From Candidatus Omnitrophota bacterium (GTDB lineage: Bacteria; Omnitrophota; Gorgyraeia; Velamenicoccales; Velamenicoccaceae), in the NCBI GenBank assembly GCA_020052645.1, contig JAGVOQ010000005.1, positions 1 through 47,102 of the forward strand: a stretch of DNA of 47,102 nt, read 5' to 3'. A model generated the notes under the pieces. The model was given only the letters and a program-made list of their open reading frames with translations. It made no database searches and had not been told where the DNA came from. This document shows positions 1 through 8,196 of the stretch, one piece after another. The number at the start of each line of letters is the position of its first letter. Positions within the stretch are counted from its first letter, which is position 1. Made by a program: the position numbers and the translations under genes.

Positions 1-458
1 CGGCGCCTCCGTCATTCCAGAAGACGAATATTGCTCAACTTATAGATGATATCTTAGAGTTCTTGAACAGCGAGTTCCTCAAACACCATATTGTGATAGA
101 GAAAAGCTACGAGAATCAGGATTCAGAGATTAAAATAGACCCTTCCCAGATCAAGCAGGTCCTCTTAAACATCCTCTTAAACGCTATAGAAGCCATGCCT
201 AAAGGCGGTAAGATCACAGTTAAGACAATAACTGGTTCAGATGGCACCCTTGAGATTGATATTGCAGACACTGGCTCAGGTATCTCCAAAGAACACTTGA
301 AGCACATCTTTGACCCCTTCTTTACCACCAAAGACTCAGGATCAGGCTTAGGGCTATCCATTGTGCATCAGATTATTCAGAATCATGGGGGGAAGATTAC
401 AGCAGAGAGTGAGATCGGGAACGGGAGTGTGTTTAGGATAAAGATACCGCTGACATAA
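1..458 (+). CDS. Sensor histidine kinase, C-terminal end (partial at left edge)
   Basis: The frame is open from base 3 and continues past the window edge, so only about the last 150 residues are present. It covers the end of the dimerisation region and a complete HATPase_c domain. Visible motifs are an N box (LLNILLNAIEAMP), a G1 box (DIADTGSGI), an F box (DPFFTTK) and a G2 box (GSGLGLSIV). The protein would bind ATP and autophosphorylate a histidine that lies outside the window. The arrangement resembles NtrB/AtoS-like kinases. It is the only convincing plus-strand gene here and converges with the toxin-antitoxin operon. No response regulator follows it. The family is secure; the partner and signal cannot be told. 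Confidence 0.9.
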   Translation, partial: APPSFQKTNIAQLIDDILEFLNSEFLKHHIVIEKSYENQDSEIKIDPSQIKQVLLNILLNAIEAMPKGGKITVKTITGSDGTLEIDIADTGSGISKEHLKHIFDPFFTTKDSGSGLGLSIVHQIIQNHGGKITAESEIGNGSVFRIKIPLT

Positions 459-475
459 ATATCAAGATATCTGAG

Positions 476-510
476 AAAAAAGGAAAGTTTCTAACATTTA
501 AACACTTTCC
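476..510 (-). terminator. Rho-independent terminator of the toxin-antitoxin operon
   Basis: On the minus strand a hairpin GGAAAGT/ACTTTCC (7 bp, 15-nt loop; arms at 504-510 and 482-488) is followed directly by a run of six T (bases 476-481). It lies about 20 bases after the toxin stop codon. On the plus strand the hairpin is followed by CCTC, so it would work poorly for the convergent kinase gene. Confidence 0.65.
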
Positions 511-530
511 CCTCAATTTGTGCGAGACAA

Positions 531-809
531 TCAACTCAAACGACTAAAAACCTTGCCATAAACTTCCTTCCTATGGACAATTTTTAAAATAATTATCAGA
601 TTCCCAGAAACCTTATGAATAACCCGATAATCTCCAACGCGTAGCTTTCGATAACCTTTAAGGTTTTTCCGTAAAGGAACCCCAAACGAAACAGGATCTT
701 TTAGCAGTCTTTCTTCAATAGCTCGTTTTATTATTTCTTTGATATTCTTTGAGATTTTAGGCAGGTCTTCACTTACTATATTTGGGTGATAAATAAGCCT
801 ATATTCCAT
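531..809 (-). CDS. RelE/ParE-superfamily toxin
   Basis: This 92-residue basic protein has the RelE/ParE fold pattern: an N-terminal YRLIYHP strand, two charged helices (about 15-40), then the strands GYRKLRVGDYRVIHKV and LIIILKIVHRKEVYG. The core RxGDYRVIY-like strand and the IxxxxHRKEVY end are typical of RelE-type endoribonucleases or ParE-type gyrase toxins. The sequence does not decide between these two targets. It starts 3 bases after the antitoxin gene ends, so the two are almost certainly co-translated. A hairpin with a T-tract follows it. The family call is good; the mode of action is open. Confidence 0.85.
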   Translation of the reverse strand: MEYRLIYHPNIVSEDLPKISKNIKEIIKRAIEERLLKDPVSFGVPLRKNLKGYRKLRVGDYRVIHKVSGNLIIILKIVHRKEVYGKVFSRLS

Positions 810-812
810 CTA

Positions 813-1040
813 TCATCCCCAAACTTGCTTATGAGATAAGCCGGATTTCTTCGAAAAAGTCTTTTCACGAACTTCGGCAATCTTGTTCCAGTGGACATCT
901 TCGTAAGATTCGAGTGCCTCACGGATCAAATCGCGAGCCTTTAAAGACAAAGAAACATGATCTTTTTTTGCAAGATGCTCTACCGCGGCATACAAAGGGG
1001 TTTCAAGTACAATATTTAATCTTGGATGCTTAGTCGCCAT
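813..1040 (-). CDS. Antitoxin with DNA-binding N-terminus, partner of the downstream toxin
   Basis: This 75-residue protein has a short beta strand (RLNIVLETPLY) followed by a helical segment (AAVEHLAKKDHVSLSLKARDLIREALE). That is the pattern of ribbon-helix-helix (CopG/RelB-like) antitoxins. The charged C-terminal tail (about 50-75) would wrap the toxin. The start is supported by GGAGG six bases upstream of ATG. It is encoded first, directly before the RelE/ParE-like toxin, as is usual for autoregulated type II modules. The inverted repeat over the promoter just upstream is the probable binding site of the protein or of the toxin-antitoxin complex. Confidence 0.85.
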   Translation of the reverse strand: MATKHPRLNIVLETPLYAAVEHLAKKDHVSLSLKARDLIREALESYEDVHWNKIAEVREKTFSKKSGLSHKQVWG

Positions 1041-1055
1041 TTTTTACCTCCGCAT

Positions 1056-1086
1056 AAAGTGTAGCATAAGTGATACACTTTGTCAA
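1056..1086 (-). promoter_or_regulatory. Toxin-antitoxin promoter with overlapping palindromic operator
   Basis: On the minus strand TTGACA (1081-1086), a 17-base spacer and TACACT (1058-1063) form a near-consensus sigma-70-type promoter. An exact inverted repeat AAAGTGTA-N10-TACACTTT (1056-1063 and 1074-1081) covers the -10 box and the start of the spacer. Binding there would block polymerase, which fits autorepression of the antitoxin/toxin operon that begins about 16 bases downstream. Confidence 0.75.
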
Positions 1087-1131
1087 CTTTATGCTTGCAC
1101 TTAGACGTATGTATATACAGCTACTACCTTA

Positions 1132-3351
1132 TTACACAGTTTTATTATTGAAAGGTTCATGATTCAGCGGAAGTTCAATAAGAAAATGAGTTCCTTTCTC
1201 AAGAACAGAACCTACTGTTATTGTGCCATTGTGAGCTGAAATGATTTTTTTTATAACATAAAGGCCTAGCCCTGTGCCCTTCTTAGCTGTAGCCTTGGTT
1301 GTAAAAAACGGCGTAAACATTTTCTTTTTATCCAAGTCTTTAACACCCATTCCGTTATCAATAACATTGATTTCGATGCTATTCTTTTCATTAACCCTGG
1401 CAATAACCTCTATTCTTCCCTTGTAATCCTTTTCATTTAAAGTCAACTTTCGCTCTCTCGTCGCATCATAAGCGTTATCAATCAAATTAAAAAATACCTC
1501 TTGAAGCTGAGTCAGATTGCCGTGTATCTTGGGCAAATCTGGGATGATTTTTTCAAGGAAATCAATTTCAACAAGCTTAATTTTATACTGCACCATATCT
1601 AAAGAACCTTTTAAAACATCTTTAAAATCTACTGGCTCAAAGCCACTATCTCCAGGCCTCGAATACTTGAGCAAACCTTTTACAACCTCACCCCCTTGCA
1701 AAACATTGTTTTGAATTTTCTGTAACGCATCTTTGACATCAGCCACAAGTTGTTTAACTTCAGCACTAGCACCCGACAAATCAGAAGTATTTAGCACATC
1801 TAAAGCATCACCAGAAATCAAAGAAAGCGCATGAAATCTATTATTTATTTGATGAGACAAGCCATCTGCCATAGTACCAATGGTCGCCATTTTTTCTGCC
1901 TGAAACAATTGCTCATGAGTTTGTTTTATCTCATCATAAAACTGAGCATTTTCGATTGCCAAGGCTGCCTGGTTAGCCAAAACTGAAAAAACATTCATAT
2001 CATCTTGGCTGTAGAGCTTCTTAGAAACTTTCTCTCCTAACGCAATAAAACCAATCAACCTATCATCAACAAAACTAGGAACAACTAAGTCTGCTTTTAA
2101 TTTAAGCAATTGTTCAGTTAATTTTAACAAGCCAATATTCTCCTGCTCATCGTTTAAGCGCATTGTTTCTTCTTCAGTAACAACTAAACTTCTCCTATCT
2201 GTCATTGTCCAAATCAAAGGAGAACCTGCATCAACAACATGATCAACTTGTTTGGTGATACCATCTCCCCTGATTGCCTGTAGTGCGTAAGTATTATTTT
2301 CTCTATCTAATAAATAGATAGCAGCATTTCTGATTCTGACAGTTTTTGTCACAACGTGAACAATAAGATTCAAAAGTTTGCCAAGATCTTTAATTCTTAT
2401 CATTCCACTCGAAGCATTTCTTAGAATATTCTGATAACCTCGTTGTTCTTTTAATAATCTATCTTGTGTTCTTTTGTCAAAATACAGATAAACAAAAGGA
2501 CCGATAGTAGCTAAAATTGTTGAACTAACAAGAGGCCCCAACCACCAATTATTATGGAGAATAGATGTTAAAAAAAGCTGAAATTTATAACCTATAAAAA
2601 ATGGAATTCCAAGAATTAGTGAATACACAGCGACAAAAATTCCAGCCTTTGTAAAAACAATACTCATGTCCAAAAGACGATAGCGTATAATTCCATATCC
2701 AATAATCAAAGGATAAATTACTATAAAGAAGTTAGAAAATGGAAAAATATTAAAACCCAAAGCAATTAAAAAAAGTCCATGTGGTCCTAGCCAACCAACG
2801 ATTGAACCAACAATAAAATATTTTAATTGATATGATTTAATACCTGAGGATCTAAAAAATTCTTTAACAAGCAGTAGAAAAGAATAGGAAAGTAAAAGCC
2901 AGTAGAAGCCTAAGTAAAAAATATAAAAAACAATACTTTTGTTTAGGTATTTAGATGGTCGATACCAATAAAATTCATTAAAAACAAATCTTAAATCACC
3001 TAAGAAAAATTCTTTTTTAAAAAAAACATAAAATAAAAAAATGAAAAAAAAGCTATAAATTATAAAAAAAAGAAATCTATTTTTTAAATCAAGAAGGATA
3101 TGAACAAAAGTTGTATAAAAAATAGGGGTTGCTATTATACTTATAAAAGAAATTTGCCACCATAAAAAAGCATTATCATAGGATGCGCATCTTGAAATAT
3201 TATAGCTGCCCACACCCCATAGCGCCGCCATCAAACAAAACCAACCCCAGGTATGACTAAGTTTCTTATTTTTCCCTTGTTTAAAAACTAAAATAGACAT
3301 TGATAAACTGGTTATTATTATGAGGATAGCTGAAAAGGAAAAAATATTCAT
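1132..3351 (-). CDS. Membrane sensor histidine kinase with 7TM, GAF and kinase domains
   Basis: This 739-residue protein has an N-terminal region of about 300 residues with seven or more hydrophobic segments, like the 7TM histidine-kinase N-terminal region. A GAF-type domain follows at about 310-465 (NAAIYLLDRENN, NQAALAIENAQFYDEI). Then come a dimerisation helix with the likely phospho-acceptor His500 and an HATPase_c domain at about 600-728 (NLIDNAYDA, DNGMGV, TGLGLYVIKK). The H box reads GLSHQINNRFH rather than the common AHEIRNPL form. The layout resembles PrsK-like kinases. There is no cognate response regulator nearby, so it is an orphan in this window. The membrane part is clearly more AT-rich than the kinase part. 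Confidence 0.88.
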   Translation of the reverse strand: MNIFSFSAILIIITSLSMSILVFKQGKNKKLSHTWGWFCLMAALWGVGSYNISRCASYDNAFLWWQISFISIIATPIFYTTFVHILLDLKNRFLFFIIYSFFFIFLFYVFFKKEFFLGDLRFVFNEFYWYRPSKYLNKSIVFYIFYLGFYWLLLSYSFLLLVKEFFRSSGIKSYQLKYFIVGSIVGWLGPHGLFLIALGFNIFPFSNFFIVIYPLIIGYGIIRYRLLDMSIVFTKAGIFVAVYSLILGIPFFIGYKFQLFLTSILHNNWWLGPLVSSTILATIGPFVYLYFDKRTQDRLLKEQRGYQNILRNASSGMIRIKDLGKLLNLIVHVVTKTVRIRNAAIYLLDRENNTYALQAIRGDGITKQVDHVVDAGSPLIWTMTDRRSLVVTEEETMRLNDEQENIGLLKLTEQLLKLKADLVVPSFVDDRLIGFIALGEKVSKKLYSQDDMNVFSVLANQAALAIENAQFYDEIKQTHEQLFQAEKMATIGTMADGLSHQINNRFHALSLISGDALDVLNTSDLSGASAEVKQLVADVKDALQKIQNNVLQGGEVVKGLLKYSRPGDSGFEPVDFKDVLKGSLDMVQYKIKLVEIDFLEKIIPDLPKIHGNLTQLQEVFFNLIDNAYDATRERKLTLNEKDYKGRIEVIARVNEKNSIEINVIDNGMGVKDLDKKKMFTPFFTTKATAKKGTGLGLYVIKKIISAHNGTITVGSVLEKGTHFLIELPLNHEPFNNKTV

Positions 3352-3893
3352 TTTAAGATTATAAAAAAGTTTTTGAATAAGTTCAATTTTTTATTAATTT
3401 CTAGCAAAATAACCTCAACACCCTTTCTACTTGAAACAGCAACACTCTATATTCCAGCATGGCCCATTCTACAGGTAGTCAGGAGACACAGTAAGAACAA
3501 AATCGCGTATAAATGATTTTCGAAACACAAGATTTGATCTAATTTGACTAACTGTATGTAAAGTACTACTTCGCATATCTCAATCTGTTCATCATTTAAA
3601 TCCGATAGAATTTTATTTATTTTCAATCTTTTATTCGATAAAAAATCTACACTTCCCCCAAAATTATGAGTTCTGCATGGCGCATTTATATAAACCCATA
3701 TTTATTTGTTTTGTTAAATTAAAGTGGATGAATACTCAAAAGAACCCAGGCCTCAAAAAGCAGCCATTGTGAAAAACAATCACCAAATAATATTATATTT
3801 TATCTTTACTTGTACTTATGCAAAAAGTCACCAAAAAAATGTTTGAAAAAAAATAAAAATGTGGAAAGAGTAAAAAAACTTATCATTGCTATT
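3352..3893. other. 542-base AT-rich spacer without a recognisable gene
   Basis: I find no canonical gene here. On the minus strand a frame stays open from about 3700 to a stop at 3447-3449 (roughly 84 codons). It has no ATG, GTG or TTG near its beginning and I recognise no family in its translation, so it may be a decayed gene fragment or chance. The spacer separates the polyketide-like cluster from the sensor kinase. It also holds long A/T runs next to the 3' end of the flavoenzyme gene. Confidence 0.5.
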
Positions 3894-5342
3894 TCACATT
3901 TTAATTAAGCCATAAGGCCAAATTTTACCTAATTTTGTCAAAACTAATTCTGCAGCTTTTCTGCCAGAAATCGCAACTCCAGGAACTCCGCATTGCCCTA
4001 AACCACTCGTAGCCCAATGTCCAGTCAAATACAACCCCTTAACTTCGGTCGTAACAGGAGAAGTATGAGATTTAATCTGATCCAACGAAGTTTCCCAGCC
4101 ATAAGCGGCTCCATCTCTATTGCTTGTATATTTTTCATAGGTAACCGGAGTAGCAGATTCAAAAACAACAACTTCATTAACTAGGCCACCTAAATATTTC
4201 TTAATCAATTTAAACATTTTGTTGGAATATTTTTCTCTATTCAAACTCCAAAATTCTTTTGATATATAAGGAACTAAAGAATGCGCTGTCAAAGAAAGCT
4301 TATTACCAGTTTTTTCTTCTGAAAAAAATGGAAAAGTAATTAAAATAAAACTGAAATCATCAAAATCACTTTGATTATTTTTTAAGAAATGTTTTTTTGA
4401 ATCCATAGAAGAGCAAATTAATAAATTTTCTAATTTATTTTTAATTGTATTTAAATCTTTCGTAATCAAACCAACGAAGAGAGAAAAAACTGATAAAGAG
4501 GGTTTTAAAGTACTAATTTTAATTGACATATCAGTTTTGTAATCCAAAAGATTAGAAAATGTTGAAGTCGCATCGACATTTGAGATAATATTATTTGAAA
4601 GGTATTTTCTTCCATCTTTAAGTAAGATTGAATCAACGGATTTATCTTTTGTTAAAATCTTAGCAACCTCACTGGAAAATAAAATCTTTCCACCATTTCT
4701 TTTAAATTCCTTAACTAAAAAATCAGCGAATTCTTGAGAACCATCTTTCATAGAATATCCCAATTTAAAAATATATTGTCTGAATAGAGCAATCGCGGAA
4801 AGAGCAGACACCTGGTCTGAAGATAATCCAATATTTGCTAAAAGAATATTAAAAATTGCTTTTAATCGCTCATCTAAAAAATACTTATCAAGTAATTTTT
4901 TAAAAGTACAATGCTTAATTTCTGAATATAATTCAACAAAATTTTCCTTCAAAATATAGTCAAAGAAAAGTTTTAGATTATTCTTTTCTTGTTTAAAGAC
5001 ATTACTAAATTCTTTTAAAGTATCAAACTGGTTAGAATAAACCCTAATCGATAAATCTGACATAATAATTCTTAGAGGCGGCTCTATAAACTTAACTTTC
5101 AAGTTTTCTAAAATATCTAATTCGGATAATATTTTTTCTAAAGATCCACCTTTTATACCACCGAAATAATGAACCCCCGTATCGAAATAAAATTCTCCCC
5201 TCTTGAATCCAGAACAACAACCTCCTGCTCTTGGATTCTTTTCAGTAATCAAAACATTTAAACCTGCTTTCGATAAATAGCAGCCACAAACTAATCCTCC
5301 AATCCCAGCTCCAATTATAATAACATCATATTTATTATTCAT
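3894..5342 (-). CDS. Phytoene-desaturase/carotenoid-isomerase-like FAD oxidoreductase
   Basis: About 482 residues. A Rossmann FAD motif (DVIIIGAGIGGLVCGCYLSKAG) sits at the N-terminus, followed by EKNPRAGGCCSG. The family C-terminal FAD signature appears as GLYLTGHWATSGLGQCGVPGV and SGRKAAELV. This is the CrtI/CrtISO/retinol-saturase architecture: dehydrogenation, isomerisation or saturation of long conjugated or lipid chains, usually at the membrane. I place the start at ATG 5342, which overlaps the previous stop by 8 bases; the longer open frame begins deep inside the upstream gene. It is the last gene of the ketosynthase cluster, so its substrate may be the chain made by the upstream enzymes. 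That link is inference. The gene is visibly more AT-rich than the ketosynthase genes. Confidence 0.8.
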   Translation of the reverse strand: MNNKYDVIIIGAGIGGLVCGCYLSKAGLNVLITEKNPRAGGCCSGFKRGEFYFDTGVHYFGGIKGGSLEKILSELDILENLKVKFIEPPLRIIMSDLSIRVYSNQFDTLKEFSNVFKQEKNNLKLFFDYILKENFVELYSEIKHCTFKKLLDKYFLDERLKAIFNILLANIGLSSDQVSALSAIALFRQYIFKLGYSMKDGSQEFADFLVKEFKRNGGKILFSSEVAKILTKDKSVDSILLKDGRKYLSNNIISNVDATSTFSNLLDYKTDMSIKISTLKPSLSVFSLFVGLITKDLNTIKNKLENLLICSSMDSKKHFLKNNQSDFDDFSFILITFPFFSEEKTGNKLSLTAHSLVPYISKEFWSLNREKYSNKMFKLIKKYLGGLVNEVVVFESATPVTYEKYTSNRDGAAYGWETSLDQIKSHTSPVTTEVKGLYLTGHWATSGLGQCGVPGVAISGRKAAELVLTKLGKIWPYGLIKM

Positions 5343-6429
5343 TATTTTTGCATTTGATGAAACCAGACATTTTGCAAAAAGCAAAAAGTCTGCAATAAAA
5401 GTCTTCTGACATAACCGGATACGAAAAATTAACCTGCTTTAACTTGGCCTCTGTTTTAGAAGCTTTAAATAAAACCTTATAATTAAAATAAGGTATAAAA
5501 GGCTCTAAAATTTTTTTTTGAATTATAGTTAATCGATTAAATCTAAATTTTTTTAATGGAATAAACTTAGGGTTGCAATATCCAAAAAAATTACTTGCTT
5601 TTTTTAAAAAATTTAAAAATAACCCATTATTGGGATTAATAATATGATAAACATTTTCTTGAGTCTCATTTTCAGCTAAATAGAAAATTGCTTTAGCAGC
5701 TATATCAACAGCTATCATATTATGCTCAACATTAACATCCAGAGGAACGTTTTTAAATAATTCTAATGAAAAAAAATGTAGAAATTCATAGAACATTTGG
5801 AAATTAGTTGTTCTACCCGATAGATATTCACCAGCCAAAATGCTTGGCCTAAAAATAGTAATACTCAATCCAGCGTTTTTATATTTCTTAATTAACAATT
5901 CAGCTTCGTATTTACTTTGTTCATATGTATTATTAAAACAACGACTCAAGCTCTCTATTTTTTTATTATCGTCAAAAATACATCTATCTTCCCCTGCAAT
6001 AAAAACAGTACTTATATAATTTATTTTTTTCAATTTTTTTAACTTTTTTGAAAATTCTAAAATATTTTTAGTGCCTACAACATTTATTCTTCTAGCATCA
6101 TCCAATGGCACCCTGAAACCAATATTAGCAGCACAATGATATATTTCATTAATTTTATTATATAAAGCATTGAAATCCGATCTTCTTATACCTAAATCAT
6201 CTTCATATAAATCCCCTTCGATAATTCGAATCCTTCTTAATAAATCTAAAGAATAATCTTTACCATAAAAATATTTTAGAAAAACATAAAAACGTTTTTC
6301 TGCGTTAAGAAATTTATTTTTTCTAATCAAAAGATACAGATTATAATCTTTCCTATTCTTTAATATTTGTTGCATGATATGAGAACCTAAGAAACCATTT
6401 GCACCAGTAATAAAAATATTTTTTTTCAT
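5335..6429 (-). CDS. Thioester-reductase-like extended SDR (NAD-binding_4 family)
   Basis: This 364-residue protein begins with the nucleotide-binding motif TGANGFLG (8-15). It has the extended-SDR catalytic pair Tyr169 and Lys173 (TYEQSK) and a family-typical RPSILAGEYLSG segment. The closest described architecture is the C-terminal reductase of Lys2, NRPS and fatty acyl-CoA reductases, which release a thioester-bound chain as an aldehyde or alcohol with NAD(P)H. It lies 2 bases after the active ketosynthase gene and overlaps the flavoenzyme gene, so the three are translationally coupled. Reductive off-loading from the acyl carrier protein encoded upstream is the obvious inferred role. A plain epimerase-type SDR is the alternative. 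Confidence 0.78.
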   Translation of the reverse strand: MKKNIFITGANGFLGSHIMQQILKNRKDYNLYLLIRKNKFLNAEKRFYVFLKYFYGKDYSLDLLRRIRIIEGDLYEDDLGIRRSDFNALYNKINEIYHCAANIGFRVPLDDARRINVVGTKNILEFSKKLKKLKKINYISTVFIAGEDRCIFDDNKKIESLSRCFNNTYEQSKYEAELLIKKYKNAGLSITIFRPSILAGEYLSGRTTNFQMFYEFLHFFSLELFKNVPLDVNVEHNMIAVDIAAKAIFYLAENETQENVYHIINPNNGLFLNFLKKASNFFGYCNPKFIPLKKFRFNRLTIIQKKILEPFIPYFNYKVLFKASKTEAKLKQVNFSYPVMSEDFYCRLFAFCKMSGFIKCKNNE

Positions 6430-6431
6430 TT

Positions 6432-7658
6432 TTAAGCGAGACTTTTAATTACCATGCTTGCGTTATTTCCACCAAACGCACAGGCATTATTCAGCGCTAC
6501 CTTTACGTTCTTTAGCTTTTTTGCTTTGTTTGGAACGCAATCAATATCACAATCTTCATCAAGAGTTTCATAATTTATTGTCGGAGGTACGATACTGTCT
6601 CTTATAGCTAAACAACACGTAATAGCTTCTATGGCTGAAGCTGCTCCCATAGTATGGCCAAGTATGGATTTAATAGAACTGCAGGGAATAGTTTTAGTCT
6701 TATCACCAAAAACTTTTTTTAAAGCTCCGCATTCAGCTTTATCGTTTTGGGGAGTCCCTGTGCCATGCATACTGATATAATCCACTTTATCTTTCAAAAT
6801 GCCTGATTCTTTTATAGCTTTTTCAATACATTTGGCAATACCCTCTTCAGAAGGCTGGGTCATGTGGTGCGCATCACAACTTAAGCCATAACCCATGACT
6901 TCTGCATAAATCTTAGCTCCTCTTTTTTGAGCATGTTCTAAAGACTCTAAAATCAAAACACCAGCCCCTTCACCCAACATCATGCCTTTTCTATTCTTAT
7001 CAAATGGTTGGCATCTTTCAGATGCCATGGCATAAAGACGATTGAAACCAGCAAAGGCAACTTTAGAGAAAGCATCAACGCCACCACAAATAAATACCTC
7101 CCCATCACCGGCAATTATAGAATCAAATCCATAGCCTATGGCATAATTACCTGAAGCGCAGGCAGTTGGAATAACAGCATTGATATTTGTAGACGAAAAG
7201 AAACCCGCAACATTAACAGAAATATTGTTACTCGTATAAGTTGGAATCAACTTTAGATCAATTTTTTCATCTCCTTCATGAACCCAGGCCTTATCCATCA
7301 TCTCCATAACCTGTGTTTCACCCATAGTTGTGCCAAATAAAACTCCGGCATTCTCAATAGAATTTTTATCAATGCCTGCATTATCTATAGCTAACTTTGT
7401 TGCTGCTATGGCCAATTGTGAAGCACGACCAAGATGTTTTAGTTTACGTTTATCGATGAATTGTTCAGGCTTGAATTTTTTGACTTCGCCGCCTTTATGG
7501 ATGGGATATTGGGAGGTATCAAATGCTTCTATTTCAGAAATGCCGGACTTGCCGGCAATGAGGTTTTTCCAGAATTCTTCAACACCAATGCCTATAGAAG
7601 AAACAACGCCGAGGCCTGTTACGACGACTCGGCGTTTGCTTTGTATTTTTTTATTCAT
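6432..7658 (-). CDS. fabF: Beta-ketoacyl-ACP synthase II-like condensing enzyme (active KS)
   Basis: A 408-residue thiolase-fold condensing enzyme with the intact catalytic triad: Cys167 in PTACASG, His298 in SMHGTGTP and His335 in ILGHTMGAASA. It elongates an acyl chain by decarboxylative Claisen condensation with malonyl-ACP. The overall sequence matches FabF and the KS-alpha subunits of type II polyketide and aryl-polyene systems. Upstream in the same cluster is a second KS homologue without catalytic residues, so this protein may work as the active half of a KS/chain-length-factor heterodimer rather than as housekeeping FabF. The spacer to fabZ is 61 bases. Confidence 0.9.
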   Translation of the reverse strand: MNKKIQSKRRVVVTGLGVVSSIGIGVEEFWKNLIAGKSGISEIEAFDTSQYPIHKGGEVKKFKPEQFIDKRKLKHLGRASQLAIAATKLAIDNAGIDKNSIENAGVLFGTTMGETQVMEMMDKAWVHEGDEKIDLKLIPTYTSNNISVNVAGFFSSTNINAVIPTACASGNYAIGYGFDSIIAGDGEVFICGGVDAFSKVAFAGFNRLYAMASERCQPFDKNRKGMMLGEGAGVLILESLEHAQKRGAKIYAEVMGYGLSCDAHHMTQPSEEGIAKCIEKAIKESGILKDKVDYISMHGTGTPQNDKAECGALKKVFGDKTKTIPCSSIKSILGHTMGAASAIEAITCCLAIRDSIVPPTINYETLDEDCDIDCVPNKAKKLKNVKVALNNACAFGGNNASMVIKSLA

Positions 7659-7678
7659 TTAGGACAAAATTTGTAATC

Positions 7679-7706
7679 ATTCGTGTTCAATTCGTGATTA
7701 TTCATG
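7679..7706. repeat. Short ATTCGTG direct repeats between fabF and fabZ
   Basis: ATTCGTG (7679-7685), ATTCGTG (7690-7696) and ATTCATG (7700-7706) repeat at 11- and 10-base spacing. They are all within the only spacer between the dehydratase and ketosynthase genes. The about-10-base step is similar to the CACAGAT repeats elsewhere in this window, but the sequence is different. Confidence 0.6.
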
Positions 7707-7719
7707 CTAAATATTATTT

Positions 7720-8157
7720 CTATGCTTTAGCGTCCTGAGTCCCAAACGCGATCTCTGCTTCAGCAACCTTGTCACTTCCTACTGTTGCGACAGCCTTAAA
7801 AATGCCCATTTTAGAGAGAAACTTAACAGGCGTTGCTTCAATGCGTAACTGATCGCCAGGGCAAACAGGCTTAAAAAATCTCGCCTTAACAGATACCAAA
7901 AATAAAGTTTTCTCTGTATCATGTTTCTGCCTAAAAAGAACAATTCCTGTCTGCGCCATAGCCTCAGTGATCAAAACCCCGGGCATGACTTTTTGATCAG
8001 GAAAATGGCCTTGAAAAAAATGTTCATTAACCGAAACATTTTTTAAAGCAACGACCTTTTCAGGGCTTGCCTCAATCACGCGGTCTATCATCAGAAAAGG
8101 AAAACGCTGAGGAATAAGCTTTTTTATGTCTTCGATGTTGTAGCAGACTTTATTCAT
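7720..8157 (-). CDS. fabZ: 3-hydroxyacyl-ACP dehydratase FabZ
   Basis: 145 residues, the usual FabZ length, with a single hot-dog domain. The catalytic His51 is in FFQGHFP and Glu65 in VLITEAMAQTG; the early segment PQRFPFLMIDRV is also diagnostic. It removes water from beta-hydroxyacyl-ACP to give trans-2-enoyl-ACP. With the neighbouring KS, KR and ACP it completes a reducing cycle. No enoyl reductase is encoded nearby, so on its own this set would leave double bonds in the chain. The enoyl reductase could simply lie elsewhere in the genome. A composite repeat element separates it from acpP. Confidence 0.93.
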   Translation of the reverse strand: MNKVCYNIEDIKKLIPQRFPFLMIDRVIEASPEKVVALKNVSVNEHFFQGHFPDQKVMPGVLITEAMAQTGIVLFRQKHDTEKTLFLVSVKARFFKPVCPGDQLRIEATPVKFLSKMGIFKAVATVGSDKVAEAEIAFGTQDAKA

Positions 8158-8196
8158 AAATTTTCGAAAATAGAAGATTGAATCCAGGCTACTAAC

